A stretch of 64,000 nucleotides of DNA. Origin: Trichosphaerium sp. ATCC 40318 (taxonomy: Eukaryota; Discosea; Flabellinia; Trichosidae). The notes under the pieces were generated by a model. The model saw only the letters and a list, made by a program, of their open reading frames with translations, was not told where the DNA came from and did no database searches. Every line of letters starts with the position of its first letter. Position 1 is the stretch's first letter. The stretch covers positions 62,001 through 126,000 of the forward strand of contig JALMLS010000138.1 of NCBI GenBank assembly GCA_038496445.1, given 5' to 3'. Made by a program: the position numbers and the translations under genes. Below, piece by piece: positions 32,579 to 43,089 of the stretch.

Positions 32579-33848
32579 ATGTCTAGCGTACAAAATGATG
32601 ACACAAATTCTCGGTTCGCCGAAACAATACCAACAGAGCTCATCGCAAGTATTTTTGAGTATACCACGAATGTAAAGCGATATACAGTTGCTCAGACATG
32701 CTGGCTATTCTACGACATTATTCACAAACATGTTGTTACGGTAGGATAATTGTACGCTCATCAGAGTCCATAAAGCTGCTGAGCGATAAGAAATCGCTTT
32801 TAACCAATACAGTTGTATCAAATCAAGAAAGGCAATGCCACGTTCATTGGCAGGTGTTAAGCGATTATCATTGTGGTACTTAAAAGTGACTGACAAGTGC
32901 TTTGAGATACTTGCTGGTATTAAGGAATTAGATGTATTCTGCTGTAGCAATATTACAGATGAAGGTATACAATTCTTATCCGGCGTACATACTATAAATA
33001 TGAGCTGCATGTACCAACTAACAGATAAGTCATTGGAAGCTATCTCAAGTGCTTACAAAGTAGACATTACACATTGTTTTCGTATCACTGATGAAGGATT
33101 GAAATCACTTACTGGTGTTCAATGGATAAATATCAGCTGTTGCCATGTTACCGACAATGGTGTTAAATCACTGCTCGGGGCTCACACAATAATGTCACGT
33201 TGTAACAACATTGATGGTTCTTGTTTTACGCACTTGGCTAAAATGGTGAAATGAGTCTTCGTGTCATTGATTTTGTAAGAATGTTATTCCTGGTCACATA
33301 AAACATTTGTCAGGAGTACACGACATTAATATACGTGGGTTGATGGTTAAAAATGAATACGTCATAACTCTTGTTGGTGTTAGTGTACTCTCATTGTCTC
33401 AGTGTAAACAGCTTGCTGTAGCTTCAATATCAGCATTTTCTGGGATTCACACCATCTCTTTTGGATTATTTAGTCATTCAAGACTGATGGCTTGAATGTT
33501 TATCAAGGGGTTCACAAAATACTCATGTGCTATTGTAGAAGTGTAACCGATAACAGATTGAAATCACTTGTAGGAGTTCATACTATAGGCTTAGTTAATT
33601 GTAGAAGTATCACAGATGAAGGTCTTATTCACCTTGCTGGTGTACATACAATAGGGTTGAAAGGATGTGTCCTAGCAACAGATAGAGGCATTAGGGCGCT
33701 TGCTGGTGTTCATGCAATAAATCTATGTGATTGTTCTCTTGTAACAGATGAAGGGATATCAGCGTTCAAAGGTGCTTTCAAAATTATAATAATAGGTACA
33801 AAATGTACAGAAGATGATGTCATTGCATTGGGTGCAAAATGCAATTAA
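32579..33848 (+). CDS. F-box/LRR protein, frame-broken at several points
   Basis: Starts MSSVQNDDTNSRFAETIPTE (an in-frame ATG also lies at 32546); the F-box is TIPTELIASIFEYTTNVKR, AQTCWLFYDII. LRRs of 24 residues follow: GVKRLSLWYLKVTDKCFEIL, ITDEGIQFLSGVHTINMSC, VTDNGVKSLLGAHTIM, then NRLKSLVGVHTIGLVNC and SITDEGLIHLAGVHTIGLKG to a TAA at 33846-33848. Frame changes of one base occur near 32746, near 32829 (GAAAGG; one more A restores it) and near 33487, and about 43 bases near 33250-33290 may be a small intron. With these corrected it would be a full-length receptor of about 410 residues for an SCF ligase. Either a recent pseudogene or a gene with base-call errors. Confidence 0.65.
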
Positions 33849-34149
33849 TCAAATAATAAATCCTTTTGTTGGTAATACTTAAACAATAATCAGCGCTTTG
33901 TCTTATTACAAAGCAAACCCATTTTAGAACTCCTGTTGTGTTAAAACAAATACTTTAAGATTAGCTCATTACGGATAAACATCGGTGTTTAGTTCTTCGA
34001 AAGACACAACTGTGTAGCACAATGCTATTGAATTTAAGTCATCCACATGCGACACGCTCCATATTAAGGTAACTATGTAACATTATAACTATACAACGCT
34101 GAACACAAACGCAAACCCAATTCAAAAAATAAGGTTCCCAAAGACTACC
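33849..34149. other. Spacer, 301 bases
   Basis: AT-rich spacer between the F-box/LRR gene and the next start codon. Nothing else seen. Confidence 0.5.
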
Positions 34150-34986
34150 ATGAGTCAACCCAAAAAAGCTAAAATATCACGTGATACAAACCCAAGCTCA
34201 ACCATTTCTCCTTTCGAGATATATGATACAGTATCGCTGATAACGAAAATGGCGTTTTCAGTCATTAAACTATACGATGTATGCTCTTGGACGCGACTAA
34301 ACACAATATTCCACGAGGTGATTAACGAAGAGTCTACAATGTTATATTACTACAAGAAACATTTTGTTGACTCCGAGAAGACTGAAGAAAACCTCCCAAC
34401 TCCATCATTAGCGAAGATATATCTACACAACCGGCTTAGATTTGAACACAAATTTAGTTGGTCTTATTCTTTCTCTTACAATGTATATGATGGATTCAAA
34501 GGTCCAAACATTTCATTTGAAAAGTTTAAACTAAACAAGAAGTATGGAATACCAAGTTTTTTTTTCCACAAAGTGGAAGCAAAATTTCAAGAGGACTATG
34601 GCATTAACGAACGTTTGACAATAGAAGTAACAGTATTCCCATCAAAAGCTGCTATTGGTACAAATTCAATAGAACTTTGCTTTTCTTTTATAACACCTGA
34701 CAACAATGGAGATGATTATGTCAGCGTGAATTTGCAAAATGAGGTTGCAATTGAGTGTGATGCAGAAAAGTCCACCATTAAAATAAATCAGGAACAAGCA
34801 AATTTATTAGTTGAGCTTCTACAAAATCATGTAGAAGACTATGAAATGGATTCTAAACCATATGATCCAAAGGATATTGTGGGTTTGGTTCTTTGTTGGA
34901 TGTGTAAATGTACTCAAGATGTACCAGTTGACAGAATGAAGGATGGATGGTATTTAAAATCTAACACGAAGATAGAACACATTTAA
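34150..34986 (+). CDS. Unknown protein, 278 aa
   Basis: Single uninterrupted frame with a clear ATG: MSQPKKAKISRDTNPSS. After a basic start, FEIYDTVSLITKMAFSV and LYDVCSWTRLNTIFHEV resemble the helices of a diverged F-box, and LFHN-like and FSWSYSFSYNVYDGF stretches suggest a beta domain after it. The middle (GINERLTIEVTVFPSKAA) and the end (CWMCKCTQDVPVDRMKDGWY) give no known motif. It lies in the spacer of the 2 kb inverted repeat, beside two F-box/LRR genes. I suspect it belongs to the same broad F-box family but cannot prove it. Intactness over 278 codons supports a real gene. Confidence 0.7.
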   Translation: MSQPKKAKISRDTNPSSTISPFEIYDTVSLITKMAFSVIKLYDVCSWTRLNTIFHEVINEESTMLYYYKKHFVDSEKTEENLPTPSLAKIYLHNRLRFEHKFSWSYSFSYNVYDGFKGPNISFEKFKLNKKYGIPSFFFHKVEAKFQEDYGINERLTIEVTVFPSKAAIGTNSIELCFSFITPDNNGDDYVSVNLQNEVAIECDAEKSTIKINQEQANLLVELLQNHVEDYEMDSKPYDPKDIVGLVLCWMCKCTQDVPVDRMKDGWYLKSNTKIEHI

Positions 34987-35192
34987 GGTTAATACAATCA
35001 AAAGCAAACTATGTTTATGTAGAAGTGAATCGAATAAAAAAATCACAAAACAAGTTTGGCTGTACGTGTTTTACAAACATTTGGGTAACCTTCAGTTTGA
35101 CTTTTTTGTAAATCAACAACAACAACCTACAGAGCTTACGAACAACATGGCGAGCAGCAATCACCCATCCCACCTAAAATTTTCCTTTGTTT

Positions 35193-37315
35193 ATTCGTTG
35201 GTTTATGTTATCTTAATATGTACCTTAGCTAAGTATGACTTAACTAATACCTGTTAAAAGCCATGTAAAGATGTTAAGAAAGGTTTCAGCAAGGCATCGA
35301 CAGGAACAAACGAAGAAATGTTAAGCTATGTTACAAGAAATGAGGTGTATGTTTATTGAGACAATAGTTGAATTCTGAGTGCATTCATCTCTGGTGTGAT
35401 CTATAACATTGTAAGTCAAAGAAAATAACACCAGAAATCGTACAGTAACACATGGGGGAGATGAACCTGGGTAAAAAATAGGTACTATAATCTGAAACGC
35501 AGGAAAATCAGTTGGAGCCATAATGTATGGCACTTGCTCACCTAGTTTAAGATAAGTCCATTGAGTATAGTTGCATTAAAACAAACGAAAAAAACATCAA
35601 CAATTAAATATGTCAATGCCCACTTTAATTTTAAGACATTTTTGCCTTCTAAACTGACTTGGAAAAAAAAAATACACCACTTCCGGCTGGAACTTTTTTA
35701 AGTTTGTGGTTTACAAGAAAATCTCCAACACAAACTTCATACCTGTGATCCTATCAATAGTAATTGTATCTAATGTCGCAATATTTGTTGCGAGCAGTCT
35801 ATCTTCATCAAGTACAGTAATAGTAAATTGACCTCCAACTGAATCTCCAAGTTGAGTAAGTGTTGATGTATCAAGTTCACAAGGAACTGTTGTTAGAATA
35901 GAGATTTCAACTTCATAAAAGGATGTAGATCCATCTTGCAAAATAGCAATGTACATTGTACCACTTCCTCCATTTGTTACTAAAAGACAATTAAATTCAA
36001 ACAAAAAAAAAGGTCACAAAATAGAACAGCGTACTTGAAGTTATTTGGAATTTTAAAGGTGAGGTAGTACTCACTCCACAACTTGATATTGGACCAGATA
36101 CGCAATCGTCGATATTTGTGACATCAAGATGGAAACGCATAATTTGTGGAGATGGTCCAATTGTGAAAAAATCAGTTTCGTCAATAAATTGTCCAAAATA
36201 AATTGCTGCATTATCTACAAAACCAGAACAAATCTCATTGCCATCGAAGTCTCTCAGTGATAAATCTGTAGGGAAAAACTCTGTATATCCGACAAGAAAT
36301 ATCCGGCCATCCAATGAAGGTACTAATAAGAATAAATATTTCATTGTTGACTAGAAAAGAGTGCTTGAATTAAAAGGACTCCAAAAGTTTAAGCTGGGTT
36401 TCCATCGGCTGGGTAAACCGAATGTAGATGCTAATAATTACAACACATATAATCCATTCATTTACTTGGGCGACAGTTAGCTGGTACCCAGCTAAGCCAG
36501 TGAGCAACGCTAATATTTAATTTGTGGGTTTTTTAGAAATTGCGATTTAGGTCACATGTATCACGTATGCTTCCCACATCATTGGCGTGGTATCTGATTT
36601 TGAACTACTATTTGCTCAACTATGTAGATAGCTTAAACTCGGGAGTATGGACCAAACATGTGACCTAGTTTGAAAAAAATTTTGACGGAATAGTCAAAGT
36701 TGTTATGTCAACTTTTCGCGTGGAATTTATTCTTACGTATGCCATTTTTTTGACACGATAGACAAAGAAAAAACACCAGAAAAACAGAAAATAAAAGAAG
36801 GACATACTTATTGAGACAGTTCGCATGGGAGTTGCGTCGAAAGTAAAAGGAACATCGAAAATATTAACAAGCCCTAGGTGTACTGCTTTAGTGTTTGTTG
36901 TTTGTCACGTGATAGAAGCGCTAATTATATTTTGTACCACCGAAAGACAAGTCTGATGAGGATACTTCAACAATGTTTGTAGCTGCTCCAAATAAAAACC
37001 CAGGATCTCTTTGGCATGTACACAATGATATCAGAGATAATATTACAGCGATAGAGATGATATGGGTAACGTGTTGCTTCATTTGAAAGGATTTCTGAAA
37101 ATAAAATGGTGATAGAAAACTACAATCACATTTCATGGGACGCGGTTATCGCTCACCATGTATGTAGAGTAATTTAAATACTATCATACTTACTCCAATA
37201 GCCGTTGTTTGTGAATAGTTACAAACTTGATATTTTACTACCAAAAGCCAAATCACCGTACTTTGTATTTCTAGCATTGTGTCACGTGTTACTTTAATTT
37301 CTGATAACAGAGAGG
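35193..37315 (-). repeat. Large inverted repeat, right arm
   Basis: About 2.1 kb, reverse complement of 29115-31368. This arm carries the intact version of the secreted-protein gene. Differences between the arms include an insertion near 36380-36660 relative to the left arm. Confidence 0.9.
35353..37082 (-). CDS. Secreted or surface protein with signal peptide
   Basis: Start at 37082: MKQHVTHIISIAVILSLISL ending in CTC, a clear signal peptide. Exon 1 ends at a GTACAA donor after SSSDLSFG. Exon 2 reads VHLGLVNIFDVPFTFDATPM. Exon 3 begins after TTTTTCCCTACAG: SLRDFDGNEICSGFVDNAA, YFGQFIDETDFFTIGP, FHLDVTNIDDCVSGPISSC. Exon 4: GSGTMYIAILQDGSTSFYEV, LDTSTLTQLGDSVGGQF, ATLDTITIDRITG. Exon 5: VPYIMAPTDFPAF, PIFYPGSSPPCVT; then an intron GTACGATTTC...TTATAG and a short last exon ending at 35353. 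No membrane span is seen after the signal peptide. The beta-rich core has two cysteines in exon 3. I do not recognise the family. The left arm of the inverted repeat holds a broken copy. Confidence 0.7.
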
Positions 37316-38319
37316 TTAGCAAGTTTTAAAAGATCTAGCAGTGCTGTCAAATGATGTATATCTATCGCCATTGGAACTATTGCTGTGAACGTGTAGCGCT
37401 AAACACGCTATGAGCTCAAGCGATGTTTGCCACATTTGTAGAAGATAAAACCAATAGAATTTAAATTGACAAGCGCTATTACTTACACTCACAGCAGCAC
37501 TCTCATAGCATCAAAAGGGGTTCTAACATGCGAAACTCATAGTAAACAATGGTTTGCTTTGTAGACGAAGTGCTTGGTTAACACACCTCAAGCTAAAGGT
37601 AGTTTGTTGAACTTTTCTAAACATTTTAGATTGGACAACATGTCAATATTAACAACGTTTTTGATAATACATCACCAGATTTACTCAGGGCATATTCGTA
37701 TCCTATAGCATAATGGACAATAGAAGCAAAGAGATGTTACATTTGACAAGTTGCAATCGCGTTAGTCGTTTGACGTAAAACATGAACTAAAATCTCTGGT
37801 GGAAAGTCTAAAAAGAGTTTGTGCTTGTGGAATGTTAAATGTTGAACAGAGCGATTGGTATAGCATACCTTGACAGTCGGTATCTGGACGTTGATTCGAC
37901 ATATTGTAGCTATAAGTTACAAATTTGAGGTGCACCCTACATTGTACTACGAAAAGTTCTAGACAAGTCATGGTTGTAAGCAGTTTTTTTTAGCACAATT
38001 GTGAAAGCAGAATTTTTTCGTGTTCGAGATGGTTTGTGAGCACAGGTACCCCACCAGATTATACAAGCTATTGTGTTAGTGTATTTTATTGGGGTAATTT
38101 GTGTGGTAAGAGTAGAAGTCACGTGCTTGGTACTAATTGGGTGTTAGCTTTTGAAACTAGGTTAACGTTAACAAAAAACAGCGTTTTTCGAGTGAAGCCA
38201 GTTGATAAAACCTAAACGGGTTTTACCTCACAACTTTTTATAAGCGTTACAATACATCTAGTCACTGTGGACAAACAATCATCCAAGTTGGCATCTGATA
38301 CTTTGAATCAAAGGTAAAC
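37316..38319. other. Spacer, no intact gene
   Basis: Small open frames only. At about 38030 the string TTCGAGATGGTTTGTG also occurs near 22700, a short dispersed repeat of unknown meaning. CACGTG at about 38121. Confidence 0.4.
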
Positions 38320-38922
38320 GTTGTTTACCTAATATCAGCTGCAGTCAAAGCATTCGCTGGTGTTCATACTATTGAGCCTCGCCATGTGACAGATGAAGTA
38401 TATATACCTACTGGCGTTCATACTATTACCTTGATAGCATTTTAGTAGCTGATGAAAGTGTCAAGGCACTTATTGGTGTTCATACTCTCAACCTTTGCAA
38501 ACTATAGTTACACATGAAACAATCCGCAATCTTGTTGGTGCACACAAAATCAACCTCAAAGAATGCGATGGCGTTACTGTTGATGGAATCAAAGCACTCA
38601 AACATGTCCATAATATTTGTTTTTCTGACCTTGAAGGCTCTTGGTTCGTAATGGACACATAGCAAACATTATTGTCCCAAATGTAACAGATGATGTATTC
38701 AAAGCGTTGATCAATGTAAAATGTCTTAGCATTTGTAACTGCTACGAGATAACTGATATGGGATTGAAGACTTTGGGTAGTCTTGAACACTTCAAACTGT
38801 TCACGTGTAATAAATGAATGCTGAAATACTTTAAAGCTCTAAAAAGTTCTACAGAAATTTACACTAACTATATTGCACGAAAGGTTGCTGAATCAATGAG
38901 TATTAAATTTGTTGGCTTCTAA
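38320..38922 (+). pseudogene. Decayed F-box/LRR repeat region
   Basis: Relics of the same LRR family in changing frames: AFAGVHTIEP, HVTDE, TGVHTITLI, several stops, IVPNVTDDVFKALINVKCL, EITDMGLKTLGSLEHFKLF, VAESMSIKFVGF and TAA at 38920. The end resembles the end of the pseudogene at 31376-32203 (LEHLKLF, ITQDKVEALGI). No F-box part is visible upstream. Many stops make this an old pseudogene. Confidence 0.75.
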
Positions 38923-40158
38923 AGTTTACAAAGAGCGAATCAAATCAAATATTTGATCGTTGTAAATACATCAACCCTGATTAGACAAGATCCTTCTCTC
39001 AACGTCACCACTTGGCCGCGCAAACACACAGGCTCTGAGATCCTATTATTACCATTATTAGACAGCAAACAATAGACTCTAGAATGTCTACTGAATCTTC
39101 AAACAATAACTTTTGATTAATATATGACGTAGGTTTACTAAGCCTCCTCTTTCTGTATTGCGCTCTTATCTGAAACTTTATATAACGCCATTTATCAAAG
39201 TTCTGCTTGGGAGATTATTACTAATACAATACTGCAATGGTAGCTATGTTGATACAGTCAGAATGAATACTGAGAGTAACCAAGCTTTAGTACACAAATA
39301 ATCTGGTTGAAACTATGTCACGCGAACACCAGTCACGTTTTTTGAGTCACGTGACAAAACAACAAAAGGTGTATACCAACTACTTATTTAGGTGACATTC
39401 AGCAACAACAGTTTAGTTCGTAACACGTGTTAAAAAGAAAAAAACGTGCCGTGACGTTCTTGATATTAAACGCTATATTCAGTCGCAGATATTTTTCACT
39501 TATAAACAGTCGTAACAATGCCAGTAGATGCTGTGTGCATAAGAATAAAAAGGGGCAAGCCAAAGTTTCTCTGAAATACGAAAAGAATGACGAGCGTGTA
39601 ACTGCTTGTCACGTTTTTGTTTTAAAGCATTCATGTGATTTGAGATCGTTTTCACAAAAAACAGTCTAGAGGCGTAATGTGAGAGCGAGGGAAAAAAGTA
39701 TCGGGCGAAACATGACCAAGTTGCGGGCACTCACATCAGAAGTTCCAAAAACCGACGCACAGTGTTTCTAAAGCGCGCTTTTGTTGCCTGAAAAAAACCA
39801 ATAACGTTTCGGCGTGGTTTTTACCCAAATATACTTAAAAAGTGCTACATTACTAATACAACATACTAGTATGCTTAAAACAACTCCGTGGACTTTCGTG
39901 TGGTCACTGCCAACCTTCAGTGAAAATCGCTTGATGTGTTGTCATTAACAGGTTTCATTTCATGTTCCTACTGTCGCCACAATACAGTGATGTAAGTCAA
40001 GAGTCTTAACACAATACCATGTTTGTAGTTTTTGTTGTATGGCGCAATCATAGTTCACTTCTCATGTGATCTGCTCGAACCTACACTGAATGACCAGTAC
40101 ACAATATATCAACCATTAACGCAACACCAACCCCAAATACGACATAAAAAAAGAATAA
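38923..40158. other. Spacer and promoter of the unknown paralog
   Basis: No gene recognised up to about 40040. The last 110 bases (from about CTGCTCGAACCTACACTGAA) are shared, inverted, with the promoter side of the paralog at 20449-20826. CACGTG sites lie at about 39352 and 39424. An open frame at 39427-39669 has no support. Confidence 0.45.
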
Positions 40159-40533
40159 ATGGATAACATTCAAGAACAAGTATTTCTCTTTCGCTCGTCC
40201 TCAGCACGTGATGCTCGAAAAAAATCTAACAAAACAAAAACAAACAACTCTACTCTATACTTCCACTGTATCAACGTACCATATAAGAATACAAACAGAG
40301 AACGTGTGAAGCGAAGATATCAACTACAGAACGGTATTGCAAAATATAGACGAAATGCGTTTGCATATGAATATAAGTTCCCAGCGGCATTCTACACATC
40401 TCAAGAACAAGTTGACGCCCTTCTAGCGCCTAATCGATTGAGACTACATACAATAAGACAATATAAAGTTATGCCAGATACGCTATCACGACACAAAACA
40501 AACAAGATGAACTTGCAGTATATTGTAAACTAA
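40159..40533 (+). CDS. Unknown conserved protein, 124 aa (paralog of 20449-20826)
   Basis: Intact frame starting MDNIQEQVFLFRSS. It differs from its partner by single-residue changes and one small gap in the first 95 residues, with longer differences at the C-terminus (TIRQYKVMPDTLSRHK against SLTDTSSLHN-type sequence). Both keep the closing NLxYIxN. That synonymous and conservative changes dominate argues both are translated. No signal peptide, membrane span or known motif. The family is not recognised. Confidence 0.75.
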   Translation: MDNIQEQVFLFRSSSARDARKKSNKTKTNNSTLYFHCINVPYKNTNRERVKRRYQLQNGIAKYRRNAFAYEYKFPAAFYTSQEQVDALLAPNRLRLHTIRQYKVMPDTLSRHKTNKMNLQYIVN

Positions 40534-41374
40534 AAAATAAGCAGAAGAGGCAAAATCACTTCTTCAAAATGTACAATAACCCTTACAGCGGTATCAACCG
40601 CATTGTATAATATAATAAAAATACACTACAACGAAACAAAACTCCTATGGTTTAGCTCAAAACAACATTTTCGCTACCTTTTTGTGACAGAAAAAAAAAA
40701 AAAATAAAGCCACACTCTACCAAGTAACCGCTTACAAAATCTTTCATTGGTATAACACAACGCCAACTAGGAACTTTTTGGTGCTCATACTATTTAAAAA
40801 CTTCGACCCGAACCATCACGTGCAATACTTAAAGTAAACTACCAAATCACGTGGTAGAAGGTGAAAAATGAACTCTTTAGGATATTAATACGAAGTACGT
40901 TAAGAAAGGATGGTGGCTTTGTCTACGTTCATAAAAGCAGAACTACCCTTCGCTTCTAAAAGATGTCCGAAAATAAGCTACATGTAAACTGCCAACTTTT
41001 CCAGAACCTCCCTAAAAAATCAGCTCACAAACATCCATATCATTTATAGCTTGCGCTCCATCAAAGAAGATACGCTCACAACCACGTACGTTATAACTAC
41101 ATACTACGAGGTCGTTAATTGGAACTACCAAACAAAAGTGCACTAGTTGGGAAGGGTGCTAAAATTGGATTAACAAAAGTCCGCTTTTTTTTGCATTCTG
41201 AATTATTTGAGTTTTACGTTTTATCAGGTTCAGATTGTGTTTATGAAAAAAATACGGAGGCTTCAAATTATCAACAGTCGTAAGTGACGTGATCACATGG
41301 TATTTGTAGGAATGGTTTTATTTTTATGCATACAAAGTTCTCACAAACAAAAAAAAAATTAAATTGTTTGACTT
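40534..41374. other. Spacer, no gene recognised
   Basis: A-rich in the first part. Two CACGTG sites lie 30 bases apart at about 40818 and 40848. No open frame of interest on either strand. Confidence 0.5.
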
Positions 41375-42717
41375 TTAATCCGATTTACTCTCAGAAGGCA
41401 ATTGAAGGCCTAGAATATCGGCTAAAGCAATATTGCTTCTTGTCAATGAAGCCAAGTACATAACCATAACGGAATCATGAATACCAGCTAATATAAGTAA
41501 GAATCAAGTCATATAAAAGCAACTGGGAGTTCTTTTGTCTCCAACAACAAAAAGAGATCAAAAATAGCTCTACGTGAAGCTAATCAAGTTGAGATAACGT
41601 ACAAGTAAAGAGTTTTTCGAAAGCAGGATCAGAAGTTGGTAGTTTGCCCAAAGCGTGATGTATTTTTCTCCCAATCTCTGGTGAACCTTCTGTTTTACCC
41701 TCCTACAAAGTATTACAACAAACGGTACAATATAACCATTTTGTAGAATGCCAAAAAACAAAGGAAAGAGAGCGCGTACCACTACGCTGTCTACGTATGT
41801 TGAAATTTTATCTACAAGACCTTGAAGTTGCTCTATAGATCCCATGAGAGACATGGCATTATCACCAAGTTTTGCTGATTCATCATTTGAGTGTAATAGC
41901 GGTAAATTTACTACCAAATACGTTAGCAGTTGTAAACATGGCGTCTCAGCAAGTTTTCGTTTCGTTCTGTTGTTTTGTTGAAAAAAAATAGTAAAGGCCG
42001 CGTTTAACGCTCAAATACGCGTACGTTCGCCTAACTCTTGAGTAACAACAGTTGGGAGAGGGTAAAATTGGGCTTGAATTTGCTCAGACTTGTCATCAAG
42101 CATAGTGAGTGGATCGTTGTAGTATGCCTGTGCAGCTGGCTTTACAGTTGAAGGTAGCGCAGGAATGAGCATATGGATTGGGCTACATAAAGTTAGTACA
42201 TATCGTTCTATAATGATTATCAGGGAATACACAGCGATTTTAACGCTTTTGCCAAGGTTTTTAAAACTTTGTATTGCCAATTATTAAATTGCGCTCACCT
42301 TTTGGACATTTGCATGCCGTAGAAATCATGTAGGAGTACAGAAGCGCCTGTAACTTCGCTACCGCTCGAGTACCATCCAACAATTTCGTATTTTGGGTGT
42401 AATCGTTTCAAAAGATCTGCCATTGAACGCATAATTTCAACATCTACGGCGATACTATCTTTTTCTGTGTGAGGTACAGGGAAACAATGATAAACCTCCA
42501 CAGAGTTCGTTAACTCATCAAATGTGCCTAATAGGGTACCAATAACCTGTTTCATAATTTATGAGCATAAATCCTGTTATCTATGTGTATTTACCCTTTC
42601 AGCGTTCTCTGGACGGCGTAGGTAGTGATCCAATACGGTAAATAAGACCACAGGAGCAACAGACACCTTTGAGTACGGTGCTCTCGTATTTTTCAAGAAA
42701 AGCGGTTGAGTGGTCAT
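41375..42717 (-). CDS. Translation initiation factor eIF3 subunit F, about 301 aa
   Basis: MPN-domain subunit of the eIF3 complex, which recruits mRNA to the 40S ribosome. Exons: 42717-42595, 42546-42299, 42182-42025, 41944-41780, 41702-41603, 41487-41375. Diagnostic parts: VAPVVLFTVLDHYLRR, VIGTLLGTFDELTNSVEVYH, CFPVPHTEKDSIAVDVE, EIVGWYSSGSEVTG, SPIHMLIPALPSTVK, then the C-terminal AFEKLFTSGIHDSVMVMYLA and LTRSNIALAD, which match human eIF3f. It lacks the JAMM zinc ligands, as expected for eIF3f. Phases agree except between exons 3 and 4, where one base is surplus or the donor is misjudged; exon 4 reads LAETPCLQLLTYLVVNLPLL. The 3' end faces no gene closely; the 5' end is 372 bases from the Sub2 stop. 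Confidence 0.88.
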
Positions 42718-43089
42718 TTGTAATGTGTGATGAACGAAAAAACAGCTTGTGGAAGAATATTGTGAAGCGAAGGAAAATCGCAAGAAATTGTAACTCTTTG
42801 CGACGCATTTTATTAACGCTGAATAACAAATTCCACCGACCCTTGTAACAACTGCACAGCTTAACACCTCCGCGCACTAAAAGCCTGCAGCCGAAAAAAC
42901 ATGTGCTTACCATTCGACCAACTAAAAAAGGTAGACGAATAAACCGCCAACTTATGTGACCTGTGTAATGAATCAAAAGGCGTCCAACGGACTCAAAAGG
43001 GTAGGCCAGACAAACGCGCAGCGAATGGTCACAAACGACAGTAACACAAGGAAACAGTACAACACTAAAGACAACAACTTTAAAGAGGT
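42718..43089. other. Upstream region of eIF3f and 3' UTR of Sub2
   Basis: Both neighbours read leftward, so this 372-base gap holds the Sub2 3' UTR and the eIF3f promoter. One minus-strand frame, continuous with the Sub2 frame if its last intron is retained, stays open across the gap. No regulatory site was recognised. Confidence 0.5.
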
